Source: Rachycentron canadum (taxonomy: Eukaryota > Chordata > Actinopteri > Carangiformes > Rachycentridae). Taken from it: DNA of 64,000 bases. Position 1 is the first letter of the stretch; every line of letters starts with the position of its first letter. The position numbers and the translations under genes were made by a program. Shown in pieces: positions 37,719 through 50,400 of the stretch. Location of the stretch: assembly GCA_038496675.1 (NCBI GenBank), contig CM076654.1, positions 7,661,247 through 7,725,246 on the forward strand, given 5' to 3'. The notes below the pieces were generated by a model, which was given only the letters and a program-made list of their open reading frames with translations, was not told where the DNA came from and did no database searches.

Positions 37719-39735
37719 ATGAAGCTCTACAGCCTCAGCATCCTCCACAAGGGAGCAACCAAAGCCAACCTCCTCAAAGCGGCCTACGACCTGTCCTCCT
37801 TCAGCTTCTTTCAGCGCTCCAGGTACGACTTCCAGCACACATGACCAATGTTTTTATCTTTGAAATTTTTTCTACTCCTACATAGTTTGATTTGATAGCA
37901 GACCAAAGCAAACACGACTATGTCTGCGTGTTTTCCACACAGTGACGCCATTGTTTTGATTTGTTCAGTGTGCAGGAGTTCATGACCTTCACCACTGCCT
38001 TGATTGTTGAACGAACATCACAAGGAAGCCGTGCCTCTGTCAAGGAACAAGGTAAAACTGAGCAGGTCCAGTTCGCTTCAAAACTTTGAAAACAATAAGC
38101 CCATTTTAATTTCATTTGAAGATGATTTTACCCAAATTGATTGTAATTGTATGCAATTCAAGTGAATTCCTCATGGAAACGCCTTTTTTTTTTTTTTTTT
38201 TGGGACAAGATGGTGCGCCTGCTTTATCATACTTGAAGTAATGAAATATCACACCAGCCCAGTAGTAAACAAGCCACGCCCCTCTTCTTCTGTCTGTTAG
38301 CTGCTCTCACGTAGGTGCACACACTTTCCTTTGCTTTTGTGGTTACAGATAGCTTTTAAAGGAGAGAAGAGGGAACCAGCATTTTTTTTTTTCATTTGAT
38401 TGTTTGCCAGCAATCAATGAAAATGCTTCCATATTCTCATTTGTCCAAAACATATAAACATACAACATACAAACTGAAACTGCCAAATATCAAGGAAAGC
38501 ACAGCCACAATACAAATAATTAGACCATGTCAGTCTTCCCATGGTGAACAATGCTCTATTTAAAAAAAACACTTTTACTTCTGCTTTTCTTAACAAAGTG
38601 CACCAGCAGGCTTTGAGTTCACCTGGACCACGAAACTAAGAAATGCTGTTTATTGCACTTTTGTTTTGATGGTGCCCTGCATGATTTCTCTCTCTTTCAG
38701 AGTACTTATGCCATGTGTATGTGAGAAATGACAGCCTGGGTGCTGTGGTCATCGCAGATACTGAATACCCACAGAGAGTCTGTTTCACTTTGCTTGACAA
38801 GGTGTGTACAGAAATGTACAAATAAAAATGGAATTATTGAACTTTGCTGTCAACGTCGGTATTGAAATTGCTGTCTGTTTTTATCTAGGTATTAGAGGAC
38901 TTCTCCAGGCAGGTGGACAGTATAGACTGGCCCTCTGGTAATCCTGAAACCATAAACTACAAAGCTCTAGATATTCACCTATCTAAATACCAGGTCAGTG
39001 TGTATTATCTGTTTATCAGAAAATGCATAAAAGGAGAGAACTGATAGCCTATGGCCAGACGATCATTGTGGACTGAGAACAATATCATTGTACGTGACAC
39101 GTGTTGTTTTGTCTTTGCCCTCAGAACCCCAGAGAAGCAGATGCAATGACCAAAGTGCAGGCAGAGCTGGATGAGACAAAGATCATTCTGGTAAAATACC
39201 TCCCTTAGCTGGGACAAAACTAATTCAGAGTCTGAAATATATGCACAATACTCACTGAAATATAGGCAATTGAACTTTTTTTTTTGTTGTGTTCCATTAC
39301 AGCAGAACACACATTGGATAAGTAAACTAAAACTAACTAGTAAACCAAACTGATAGGGACAGGAAGCAGTGTCTTTTCAGACCCAACTGGGCCCTGCAAC
39401 TACCACTATAAACCATTGTGTCTGTTATCAACGTATCTGTCTTATTGACCAAATTGTGACTCTACATGCCTGAAACATTGTGGAGCATTTCTCAAGCATA
39501 TGTCAAGTCATAATCTTTACACTGCACGTTATTAATCAATCGTTTTGTGTTCTGTAGCACAACACCATGGAAAGTTTGTTGGAAAGAGGTGAGAAACTGG
39601 ATGATCTTGTGGCAAAGTCAGAGCACCTGGGAAACCAGTCCAAGGCCTTCTACAAGACTGTGAGTACTGATGAATGATTTCATTAATGTTGGACAGGAGG
39701 GGAAGGCTGTTGGCCACTCACTGATTAGATGCCTG

Positions 39736-39771
<36 letters not shown>

Positions 39772-39832
39772 TGTCCATGTCCATGTTAACCCACAGGCAC
39801 GGAAACAGAACTCGTGCTGTGAAATCATGTGA
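37719..39832 (+). CDS. ykt6: Synaptobrevin homolog YKT6 (R-SNARE)
   Basis: Lipid-anchored R-SNARE for ER-Golgi, endosomal and autophagosome fusion. Coding exons: 37719-37822, 37969-38051, 38701-38801, 38889-38993, 39125-39190, 39558-39659, 39797-39832. Phases close to exactly 198 residues, the human length. An upstream 5' UTR exon probably ends at 37312 (tctg|gtaagt) and splices to 37682. The longin domain occupies roughly residues 1-130 (start MKLYSLSILHKGATKANLL) and the SNARE helix about 138-190, with the zero-layer Arg in SLLERGEKLDDLV. The C-terminus SCCEIM carries the paired cysteines for palmitoylation and farnesylation (human ends CCAIM). Divergent from gck, as on human 7p13. Confidence 0.97.
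39739..39771. repeat. (GT)n microsatellite in the last ykt6 intron
   Basis: About 16 GT units, ending about 25 bp before the acceptor of the final ykt6 exon. Confidence 0.95.
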
Positions 39833-42110
39833 TGTCGCTGCCTCGTCCTCGTGGACACACCTGTCTCTGCCTTTCTGCTTTTCCTACATCTCCCATCATG
39901 CACCAGTCACCAGCTCTCAACACAAAGGACAGGACTGACGCTGTCAAATCTGAGATATAAATGCGACCCATCCGGATTGTGACTGATGGGGGCTGAAGGA
40001 GTGATGGGGTTTGGTCTGAGGAAAAAGTAACATTTGAATTCTTTTTAACCTTTATGGGTAATCATCTGTGCCGTGTTTCAATACCAGCCGAAGACATTAT
40101 AGTGTGACGTTGTGTATTGGTGATGTGTTACCTTCAAACCATTTAATGTTATTCAGATTGAATCAAAACGCAATAGTTTGATTTCAAATCTTAATTCTTT
40201 TGAAAGAGTATTAACCACGGTTGTGCTTCTGCTTCAAGGCAACTCTGACAATCTCAGTCTTATCTTGTGAATTCATTCAGCGTTTCACTGTTTCGGTTCA
40301 ATTCTTCAAAATAGTTTTTCTTGCAGACATAATGTTTGTGCCCACTAGATGGCCCTGTTCATTTACTAAATTGTTCCAATGATGTTCATTTAAAAACTCT
40401 TAGCCAAGACAGCTGAAAGGCTGCCTGAACAAGTGATATCAAAATCTCAGTTTTTTTTTGTTTTTTTTTTAAATATCTTTGCTATTCTGGGTTAAGTTAC
40501 AAGATTTTTTTTTTCTCTGTCTCATAGAATTCAAGTGAAATCTTAAACATTCCCACTTTGGGTGATTGTGTTATGGTGTGATGATGCATCTTAAAGGTGA
40601 TGAGAAAATGGAGATTAGATGTAAAATTTAGAGAAATGTTTCACCATAGATGCAGCCTTATTGCAGTGTGACTAACATGTAACGTCTCCTGTCCTGTCTA
40701 AGTATCATGACACCTAATGAGCAGGACAGTAAGCTTGTCTTTTATTCTGTTTACTGTAGTCAAGCTTTTCAGTCTCGTAGCCAACGCACAACACTGAAGT
40801 AGGTTTTTTTTTTTTTGTTTTTTGTTTTTTGAGTTCAGTAGCCCACTGGGATCTTTGCAGTCCAGGGCTCCTCTGTACCTCATAAACCATCTTGTGACTA
40901 AGGTGACTCTGGGGAACCTCAGGTGCCGTTGCACTCTCTGGCCTCTTAGATTCTCGTAAAATAAATGAGCAGACATGTTGTGTGATATCACCATAAATTG
41001 ATTTCACATCCCACTTGAATTTTAAGGCACTCCTTGGCTGACTTTCTTACAGTGAGCACTAACTGCTTTATATTTAGTTCAGATTGGGTAGAAATGTCTT
41101 TCTTCCTGAACTGCTGATCGGTTTAAGACGAAGTGATGCCTTTGGTTGTGTATTTTAAAATGTTTCTCTGCTCTCTTTCAGCTGTGAGTGTGTGTGTGAT
41201 TTGCTGATTTACAACATCCGCAGGCTGCATTGATGTTGAGTGCCTGTGTGTGTGTGTGTGTGAGAGATCAGAATTTGCTCCTGCTTTTACAGTGTAAACA
41301 TTTGTGCAATATCTCTGCAGACTGTTGTCTCTCTATAAGGCAGAGAGAATTAATGGAAATCTTTCCCATAAAGGACAGTAATTGACGTTTGTATATGCTC
41401 TTCTTATGACTAACTCCCATGTGAAACTTGTCCAGGGTTGTTTCTGAGTTATTTCTTTCAAAAATTCCAGTTTGTGTGCTGAATTTGAAAATCTGTCAAA
41501 TCTATGGAGTTATGCTGTAGCTATTTGCAGGTCAGGTCTCACTGACCAGTGTGATAAACGGTCTACATTAAATGTTTTCATCCAGATGTGGTCTACAAAT
41601 TTGAAATTTAAAGACGCTGGATAATAAAAAGTTCTCTTTATGTCTGTATTAACAATTCTGTTTTGTTCAAACATTAACTCTTTACAGAACACGTGATCTT
41701 ACTTAAACAGAATAACATCTCCTGTTGTGGCCTGTCTTTTATTTATTTTATTTTTTATGTATTTTAGTGGAAATTGATTTTGTTAAAGTGGCAGTGATGT
41801 TGAAAGGGGCATAAAGGTTAATTAGTTTCATTCAGTAACGACTCAGTCTTATCTTGAATTATCTCTTCAATCAGCAGACTGAGGGCTGTGTGGCCTCTCA
41901 GCAGGAAGGTCACCGTCTAATTGTGGGAAATGTCATGACTTAATCTTCACGCAGTCAATTTTTGAGTGTTTTTACGATGCAACCTGCAAATGATCGCAAA
42001 CGGGAGGTAGTAGGTGTGGACCACAAAAAAAAAACAAAAAACTTTCAATTTCTGATGCCCTCCAAGACGTAATGCAGCATATCGCCACAGATCTTGATTG
42101 TGCTACATGT
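39833..42110 (+). other. ykt6 3' UTR and intergenic region
   Basis: No further exons seen. AATAAA hexamers at about 40959 and 41623 are possible poly-A signals, so the 3' UTR may be 1-2 kb. Short GT run near 41247. Confidence 0.45.
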
Positions 42111-42513
42111 AACGTCCGAGGGGCGAAAGCAGCACTTGAAAGCAGCACAGGAGGCGAGTCTGAGCGCTCAGCTGAGGGGAGAGCGGCATGAACGGACAGT
42201 GTGGACGGAGGTGAACAACGAGAGCAAGCCTGGTATTGACGGCGGGAACAGCTGCAAGGTAAAGAGACTAAATGGCAAACGTGCGTTTTGTGCAGAGCAG
42301 CAGAGCCCAACATGAGCCCAGTCCTACTTCAGTAGCACCTCAGTGTTTCAGTAGTTTCCGAGTGGCCTGAAAGGGGTTGTTTAAAATCTGAGAGCTGCAG
42401 ACACGTGAGCTTTCACACCGGGTACGTGTTGGAAAATATGTTTCACTCACATTTTCTTATCTGCTCCGCTGTCGCTGATTTTCCACATTGCACGACTTCC
42501 TGCAGCTTGTTTC

Positions 42514-42516
<3 letters not shown>

Positions 42517-42548
<32 letters not shown>
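42517..42548. repeat. (CT)n microsatellite
   Basis: About 15 CT units in the first intron of the membrane microprotein gene. Confidence 0.95.
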
Positions 42549-42551
<3 letters not shown>

Positions 42552-42722
42552 CTCTCTGCCTCTGCCTCTGCTTCAATTAAACCCAATGGTAACAAACGCC
42601 TGTTTTTTGTATCTAACCTGCACACGTCGACCTGTTGTCAGGACTGGATTGAGCGGTGCGTCCTGTTCTGTTAATGCTCCTTCATGCTCTGTTCAAACAT
42701 GAATGTTTTGCTGCATTTTCAG

Positions 42723-45200
42723 ATGGTTGATCCAGATCTTACCCGGCAGTTTTTACATGCTGGCCAGCAGAGCAATGGTGAGAGTGATCTCCTCTGTCTT
42801 CCTCTTGGGTTGTAGTCAGGAGCTCAACAGGTCCAAGCAACTCAACTGCAGAGTGCAGAGGTCACCGCAAGACGAATTGTTATTCAGTGTAAACATACTC
42901 TATTCCAGACAGTAGTTTCTAGTCAATACTCACAGACAAAACCACTAACTATCAGTGGACGGGGTGATATGGATTTTTAGATACGAAGGGAATGCATATA
43001 ATAAAATCTAGTATTAGTTTATCATAAGAAGAGTTGAATGGTGGTGCAGCTATTGACAGAAATCTTCATAACAAACTCACTGTAAAAAGAAGTTGCAGAA
43101 CTGTGATAGTCTGAAACCACTTTGAATCCACAACTCTGACACAGTTTAACACCACACATCACCAGCTCTTAATATTTGGTTAAATAAAGGTTCAAGACAA
43201 AGGAAAAACTTACTTAATTTGGTTTGGAATAAAAGTGCTGCACCCAAAGCCACATACTTTCGAGGTGTTATTCAATCGGCGTGACGAAGTGTTGCATTGT
43301 TCAGCAACCTGTATTTTAACAGGGAGGAATTAAAAGTCTATGTTCTTCCCCTTTCCGACTTATCTTTTAATTTCAATTTCAATCTAATTCTCATTAATGA
43401 CTTGGTTATGTGGGTAAATGCATCACTCACACAATCTTTTTATATTAGTTACTTATTACTGTTTTTCTAATATAATAGCTTACTTCTGTTTTCTGCCTTG
43501 TGAAGGTTCAGCTGCAGCTGCCCCTTGTCCCTCCTGCACAGAGGACCCTCGAACCAGGAGCAGTGGGATCATCCCTGGTGAGCACCGCTTTGACCTAAAT
43601 CTAGGACCTGTTTCAGAGGACAACACCTGATTTGTAATATATACCACCACAAGTCAACCGCTAACAAAGAGACGAGGCCCACAAATATTTGGGGGTGTCA
43701 TGTTACACTACCAGCAGCCGGCCGAGCTTTCAAACATTTTATTTGGAAGTCATTTTTGAAATATGACTGCAGAGCAATAGAGGCCCTCTGATTTTCATCA
43801 AATTGCTTGGGTTTATTTTCATTGACTGACTCCAAGGTTTAAAGAAAAAACAGATTGGTGTTTTTGTCACAAGCATTCAAAAACATAACACTTCCATAAC
43901 ACACAACATTGTACTAGAGAACTTTTGCACTTTGGTGACTCCCCTTCTTCATCTCTATGCCTCTGTGTGCATAGGGAGGGAATAGACAGCCCTGAGGGCT
44001 GAACAATTAATTGACATATTGAAATGAGTTGCCATTTGTTTGATAAAGGTCAAATGTGTCAAAACATTTTAGAAACGAGGCATAGTGGTTGCTGCGGAAA
44101 TCCCCCCAGCCTAGAAATTGTTAAGAGACCCAACATAAATCACACCATCATCATGAAAATAAAATTTGAAAATGACCACACTCATTTCGCAGTCACAACC
44201 TGAACCTGAAAGTGGTGCCTGTATGCAATCCCCTTTAAAGGATTTTAATACTGAAAAAGATCATATAACTACCGTTTTCTTTTTTTTTTTTTCTTTTCGA
44301 AACACAACTTGTTGCTGTTCAGGATCAAAATGTGCAACTAGTTTTTGAAAGTTTTGTATTTCAAATAAGTATCAGACCGTGAATTGGGAAAGGGCAGTGA
44401 GATTCCTCACATTGTAGGTAATATTGTGATGACTACAGGATCATAGTCTGCAGAGCTCTGAAAAAGGGATTTTTACAAAGAAAGCCTCTGACAGAAGACA
44501 TTCTAAATAGTTTTTTTTTCAGACTGGGGAATTGTTTTGGTGTATATTAGTGTAGCAAAGATGGATAGGAAAATCAGGAGCACAAATATGCACATGAACA
44601 CTCAGTTATGAACCATAATGTGTTTTTCTGTGGAGGAACTGGTTCATTCAGTTCAACATACTCAAAAGTGTAAACAAAGATAAACAAATTATCTCTGCAG
44701 TTCTGCCAGAAGAAGATACAATCTAGACAGATCATTACACTGCACTGCAGATTGTCTTCAGGGGATATGCATGTCTGAAGTTGTAATTTCACATGTGCAA
44801 ATAAACGTGTTTTGTGCATTTAGGTGCCATTGCAGCCACCGTGTTCATCGCCTTTTTACTTGCTCTCTATGCCGTCCTCTGGAAGTGCATGGTGTCACCG
44901 CCACAACGGTAAAGAGCAGGCACAAGCCCAAGCTTGAGTTTTGCCTGAGCTTCAATTTGATTCTGTTTAAACAGCCACTGTGCAAACTGCTATTTGTTCA
45001 CCTGCCCTTTCATGTCACATGTCTGAACTTTGCTGATCAAAGAGAGACAAATCAACTTGTGCATTCAGCACTTTTTCTGCATCATATTCAACTGCTTTTG
45101 GTATTTTATTGTAGTTGTCATACAAATACTCATTTTCTGTTTCCCCTTTAGAAAGCACAGCAAGTTGAGGGTGAGATTGCAACAGAGGAATTCTGTGTGA
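42723..45200 (+). CDS. Unrecognised single-pass membrane microprotein, 86 residues
   Basis: I do not recognise the family. Four coding exons join in phase with canonical sites: 42723-42777 (begins exactly at the ATG after cattttcag, donor AATG|gtgaga), 43506-43577 (donor CCTG|gtgagc), 44824-44908 (acceptor gcatttag, donor AACG|gtaaag) and 45152-45200 (acceptor ccccttta+g, stop TGA). A non-coding first exon may end at 42258 (ctgcaag|gtaaag). The N-terminus MVDPDLTRQFLHAGQQSN and a small Cys pair PCPSC are followed by one strong hydrophobic segment AATVFIAFLLALYAVLW, then a basic tail SPPQRKHSKLRVRLQQRNSV. Basic residues after the membrane segment suggest the C-terminus is cytosolic (type III/I topology). 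Exon 2 has a second acceptor 6 bp downstream that would remove two residues. Poly-A signal at 45846. Confidence 0.7.
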
Positions 45201-45845
45201 AGACTGTGACCTCCTGGTTGTGTCCGTACAGCCGGTTATTTTGGATCATCCTGGTGTGGACTCAAATCTGAGAGCAAAGTCAGAGCAAAGCGCCAGAGTG
45301 ATAGTAGAGCTTCCTCCTAACAGATCCAAACTGAGTGGAAATTTCCATTAACTTTACTGTCAGCTGGTGGCTTCATGATGATGTGAAATCTGTGATGTGG
45401 CCTTTTTTTTTTAGCAGGTCAGTCTTTGCTGCTTTTTTTCCTGTAAAGTCTGTACTACTGAGCAACAAGGCAACTGATGCCACATTTCCCCACAGTGACT
45501 AATAAACTGAGAGTGAGTGGGAGCGTGTGATAGAGATAGTGAGAGATAGGCATTTTTTGTTATAGATTCTTTTCATGTATTATACCTGCACCCAATTGTA
45601 TTTTTTATTCCATTTACAACCATTTTCATCTTTTTGGAGATTTTGAAGAGAAAACTCCTAAAGTCACTCGACTCTGTAGCTCTAGGAATTGATTTTAATG
45701 TTTTTTATATTTGGTCTTTGTTTTCTTTGTTTAAATCCACATGGTCTATTCAGTTTACTCAGGATGCTATAACTACTGTGACTTTGACTCTAAAATTAAC
45801 TGTGGTTTATATATATATATTTACATTTAGTGGCTCTGACTGTAA

Positions 45846-45851
45846 AATAAA
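45846..45851 (+). promoter_or_regulatory. Polyadenylation signal of the membrane microprotein gene
   Basis: AATAAA about 650 bp after the stop codon at 45200, so the 3' UTR is much longer than the coding sequence. Confidence 0.5.
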
Positions 45852-45899
45852 TACTAAGATCAGTGACTAAGTCACAATATGGAATACCTAACATCAGAT

Positions 45900-47490
45900 T
45901 CACTTGCTTGTTTTTCCCTTGCTCCATGGTGTATTTCTACCCTCAATCGTAGAATGAGGAAAGTGTTGGGAACTTTTTCCTGAAGTTAACTGTCGCTTTA
46001 TGAGTTCTTATCTGATTTGTCATCTACAAACATGTTAATGAGCTGCTCAGTGATTGAATCTATGTGCTTAAAAAAAAAGAGTCAGACAGGCCTTTCCTGT
46101 GCCATACATGTGCAGAAAGTGGTCACCCTGGCCACGTGGACACATCCTGTGGAAATGGACACAGTCAAGCAGACACTGAGATACTGAGCTCAATGTGCCA
46201 TTGTCACAGCCACAGCAGAGGTCTGACATGTTTTCAGAACCAGTTCTGTAGAGCAAAGTGAATGAAGTAATGAGCAGGGAATGTGGTTTGGCAGAAAGTG
46301 AAATAATGCAGAATTCATCAGGGCAGAGATAAACCCCACTGGTGATGGACAAAAACAGCACCTTCAAAACTCTGATTAAACTGTGTCCACATGTGTCAAA
46401 ATGTAAATATCAATGTCAGTGCGGTTTGCTTACACTAAAATTGTAGATGGCTGCTACATCGAAACATGGATTACACTGTTTATGGACTGTAGACTTGTAG
46501 GAGCTGACAGAGAGGCCATGGTAACAGATAACCACAGAATATGCAACACATCGAACATTGAGGAAAATGGACGACAGCAGAGGACATCAGGTTCCACTTC
46601 TCTCAGCCTGGGACAGCAGTTTGAGGCTGCAGTTGACACAAGCTCAAACCTGGACAGTTGAAGACTAGAAAAATGTAGCCTGGTCTGATGAATCTTGATT
46701 TCTGCTGAGGCAGCAGATTGTTGGGTCAGAATTTGACATTGGCAGATTAACAGATTTCCTATAATAATCTACTTCTGTGTTATCTGATAACGCTGCACAT
46801 GTAAGAACAATTAAACACCTCTCTGGCTCCATCAGATGCATTTGAAATGGCTAAAACAAACATTTGTCTTTCAGAAATCAGATTTCCCAGAAATGACACA
46901 AGGCAAGAGATGAAATAACTTTATCTGGCTTTGTCTGGCTCTAAACTGCATATTTACTGGCAATTGGAATCATAAAAGTGGAAGAAAATATCAGCAGGCA
47001 TTTCAGAAGAGAGATCTGTTCCAACAAGTAAATGGAGTTCAATTGAGTCAGACTCTCTTCACAGTAAAAACACACTTACCCGTCACTGAAAGGCAAAGTG
47101 CACAGAACTGTGAGAAAAAAAAAACCTCCCTCTTATCTTCTCATTATTCAATCAATATGGTTAATTCTTTTGTGATGTAACTCATGATACTGGTTTGAGA
47201 AAAGATAGGCATCTACTTCATCAAGCAGTATCATTTGCATCATGTAAATAAGCAACTTGGGCGGCTCAAGCACACTGAAGCAAAAATCTTTACAGTGAGT
47301 TCCTGTTCAACTGTTAAAAGCACCTGCTGCTTGGTTTTTAGACTCTATTGAGTTATACAATATATTTATATTAGAAAACTAAGTATCATAATATGTCCAA
47401 TGAACAAAGCATCTATCTACAGTATTTAGACTGTTGAAGGAGACATGAAATATAGGCTATGACTGTGAAGTTTCTGTCTTCAGTCTTTGA
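45900..47490. other. Intergenic region with a decayed Tc1 fragment
   Basis: No intact gene. Contains the transposase relic at about 46567-46740 and, at its right end, the probable 3' UTR of the cytokine receptor gene. Confidence 0.55.
46567..46740 (+). pseudogene. Tc1/mariner-type transposase fragment (dead)
   Basis: Read from 46567, the frame gives HQVPLLSAWDSSLRLQLTQ, then TWTVED, stop, KNVAWSDES, stop, FLLR. This is the central catalytic-domain segment of Tc1-like transposases (family pattern 'WSDES.F'). Two in-frame stops and loss of both flanks and terminal repeats mark it as a fossil. Assignment is from memory of the family. Confidence 0.75.
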
Positions 47491-47492
47491 CT

Positions 47493-50400
47493 TTATGAAG
47501 TGTCATTGGCAATATAACCATATATAACTCTACACGATTCCTGCAGACAATCAGAGGGTTCACTGAGGGGGACTTTCTGTGACTCACAGACATAGTCCAC
47601 AATGGTGTGAAAGTAACTCTTGTTTGTGATGCATGTTAATTCCTCAAGGGCTGGCCCCTCGCAGAGCACTGTGGGTGATTGCGGACAGTAGTCTTGAGGT
47701 GGCACACAGGAAGGTGACACAGACAAAGTACAGGACTGGGAACCAGGAGAGGGCAGTGTGCTCAGGGGTTCGGGGTCTCCCATGGTTGTTGTTTGATTCA
47801 GAGGCTGGCAGGTGTTTAGTATCTCAATGTCACAGGTCATGCAATCCTCCACTTGTTGAGACTGCACCCTCTCACCAGCCTTTAGAAAACACATTGAAGG
47901 GATTATAATACATATATAAATTAAAGGCAAATAATTACACAAGCTTAGATAAGAGAAGCAGGTCCATCTCATTGGGCTTAATGTACACAGAAATAGTGTG
48001 TGTGCATGACAGAAGTGGATCTGCTTTGCTGTATAGATTTTGTGTCAGACAGACTCAAAGACCAATGTTGAGTGACATTTTTCCTGCCAAAAACCATGAA
48101 AACCATTTAGGGTGCATCATATTCATTTTATTGAAATAACAATTTGTCCATACCTCTTGCAGGAAACTCTCCAACTCCAAGGTTTTGATGTCCATTCCAG
48201 CAGGATAAATGAATATCTCCTTCAGCCTGGTAGACAAACAAAACAAAAACATAAGATGGAATAGAGAGGCTGCAAGTCTCCCTCAAGGGTGAATGTGTAA
48301 ACGAGGATTTAAAGATGAAGCTGCTCACATCTTTCTTTGAGGCCACAGGAGAATGGTGCAGCCCAGCAGTAACAAGATGGGGGTCAGTATCTTGGCCAAG
48401 TGAACAGAGTCTACCAAAGGAAATGGAAGATGAGCAGTTTACACAACCAAGTAGTAAAATTCAAGCTTGTGCACTTGCTCTTGAGAACATCCTACGAGAA
48501 AAAAAAAGTAAAATGCACTGATATTGCTGAATTGTTCCATCTCTACAATTGTACTGGTTGTAATGGAGCTCACAGTTGGTTTTGGTCCTGATGGTGATAA
48601 TGGTAGGTTGTCCAGGTCCCACACTAGTGAGCACACTCACAGAGAAAGAGTACTCCTGGTTCTGCTTCAGATCCTCTATGGTCACAGACTTCTTCCGAGG
48701 GTCTGCCACCGATATATCTACATGTACACAAGCTTATTAATGAATTTGTTTCATATTGCAGAGCTGCATCATAACTCAAGGGTGACTCAAGTGTAAAATG
48801 TAAACGTATGATTGCTTAGAAAATTCTGCATCGACCTAGGTTATAATAAAAATTATTAACACTGCATTCTGCACCTACTTGCAATATGACCTGGCAGCAT
48901 ATTTGATCCAACTTCCTGTACAGTAACCAAATAACCAGTGATGAACGCTGAGTGAGCTGGATCATCTTCATTGTAATGCCACTCTAGTGTCACAGATGAA
49001 GGAGTATGGTGAACAGGTTCAACCAGACTCGGGGGTTGTATGACTTCTGGGGAAAACAAGGTTTTGAGGAAGGAGGACAGATCGAATTGATTAGAATAAA
49101 AATGACAGATTACAGGCAGCAATGCAATTTCCCTACACCCTCAGGAACTTTCTATCATACGTCTGCATTGCTGTATTTGGGTCAGAATATATAGCAAAAT
49201 CTTCTGTCTGATTGAATGTGATTTGTGTCTTTTTTTACACTTACTCGCTTTTGAGGTTTTTTTATGCATTTATTTTCTCATAAAAAATTCTATCTGGTGT
49301 CTTTTCCATAGATGCCAGTCAATAAGAGTATCACTTGCTTTGCCCTCTTGTCTCTGCTGTCTTGTGCCTACTCCACTCTGCCTATCTGACAAACAGGAAA
49401 GGCATTATCTGGTGTTTGGATGATGTCCTCATTAAAACCTTGGATGGAGACATCCTGTGTTGAAACCATCAACACTAACACCTCACTAAGTTTTTATTTT
49501 TAACCATGTGCTCAAAACCTCAACTCCTACAGTAGCATGTGTCTGAACTTCCTGTCTGTTGAAATACCAGTTCTGAAACATACTTTAAGCATCTCTGTCA
49601 GCAAAAAGCCCAACTAAGCTTATCATGGTCAAATCTGGTCACCTATTACGAGACAGCATTGCACGCACGCACATATTTCCAGTTAAAGTTCTTAACCACT
49701 AAGTCAATCAACAAAGTGGCAAAGCACTTTTAACTAAGAACCATCATGACGTGTACCTACACCTCAGTGACTATTACTAGGTTACTTGCTTTCTCTGTAG
49801 CCTACAATATCATACATTTCTCTCTATTACAATGTTTCTTCCATACAGCCATGGTCTGGACTGTGGACAGCCTCATCACAACAATAAAGGGGGACACGCA
49901 CCACCTCCACCTGTAATGTCCACACATGAAGATCATCCTCTCTGGCATTACTAGGAGATGTTGTGTGAAACATATGTTCTGTGTTTCAGTAACAGCCTTG
50001 TACAGCACCCTCACATGGGGTTGACAATATCAGACTATTTTGGGATGATGGAGGTCTTTTCACCACCAGGAGAAAGTTTTTCCATTAGTCCATTAAAGTC
50101 CAACTTCAGCAATGGTGAAATGCTCGTTTGTTCACTGTTGAAGTTGAGTCTGAATTGATTTTTGACTTTTAGATCAAAACATGGCCCTCAGTGTCATATG
50201 TGATAACTATTACTATTGTTAACAGAACATAACATTGTTTAGTCTTCCTTGTTCCCTACACCTGTAAGGTACAGGTGTAGGGAACAAGGAAGAACTGAGG
50301 TGACTCCCATTGTCTTAACCCTTTACAAATCATGTGCATAACTGCAGTGTAACTGATCAAATCTAACTGTTACAGGAGTCACATTTTTACTTTTTGTACT

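Noticed and set aside
50243..50293. MicroRNA precursor
   Set aside because: Arms of 24 bp with a 3-base loop are too short and too perfect for a typical pre-miRNA hairpin.
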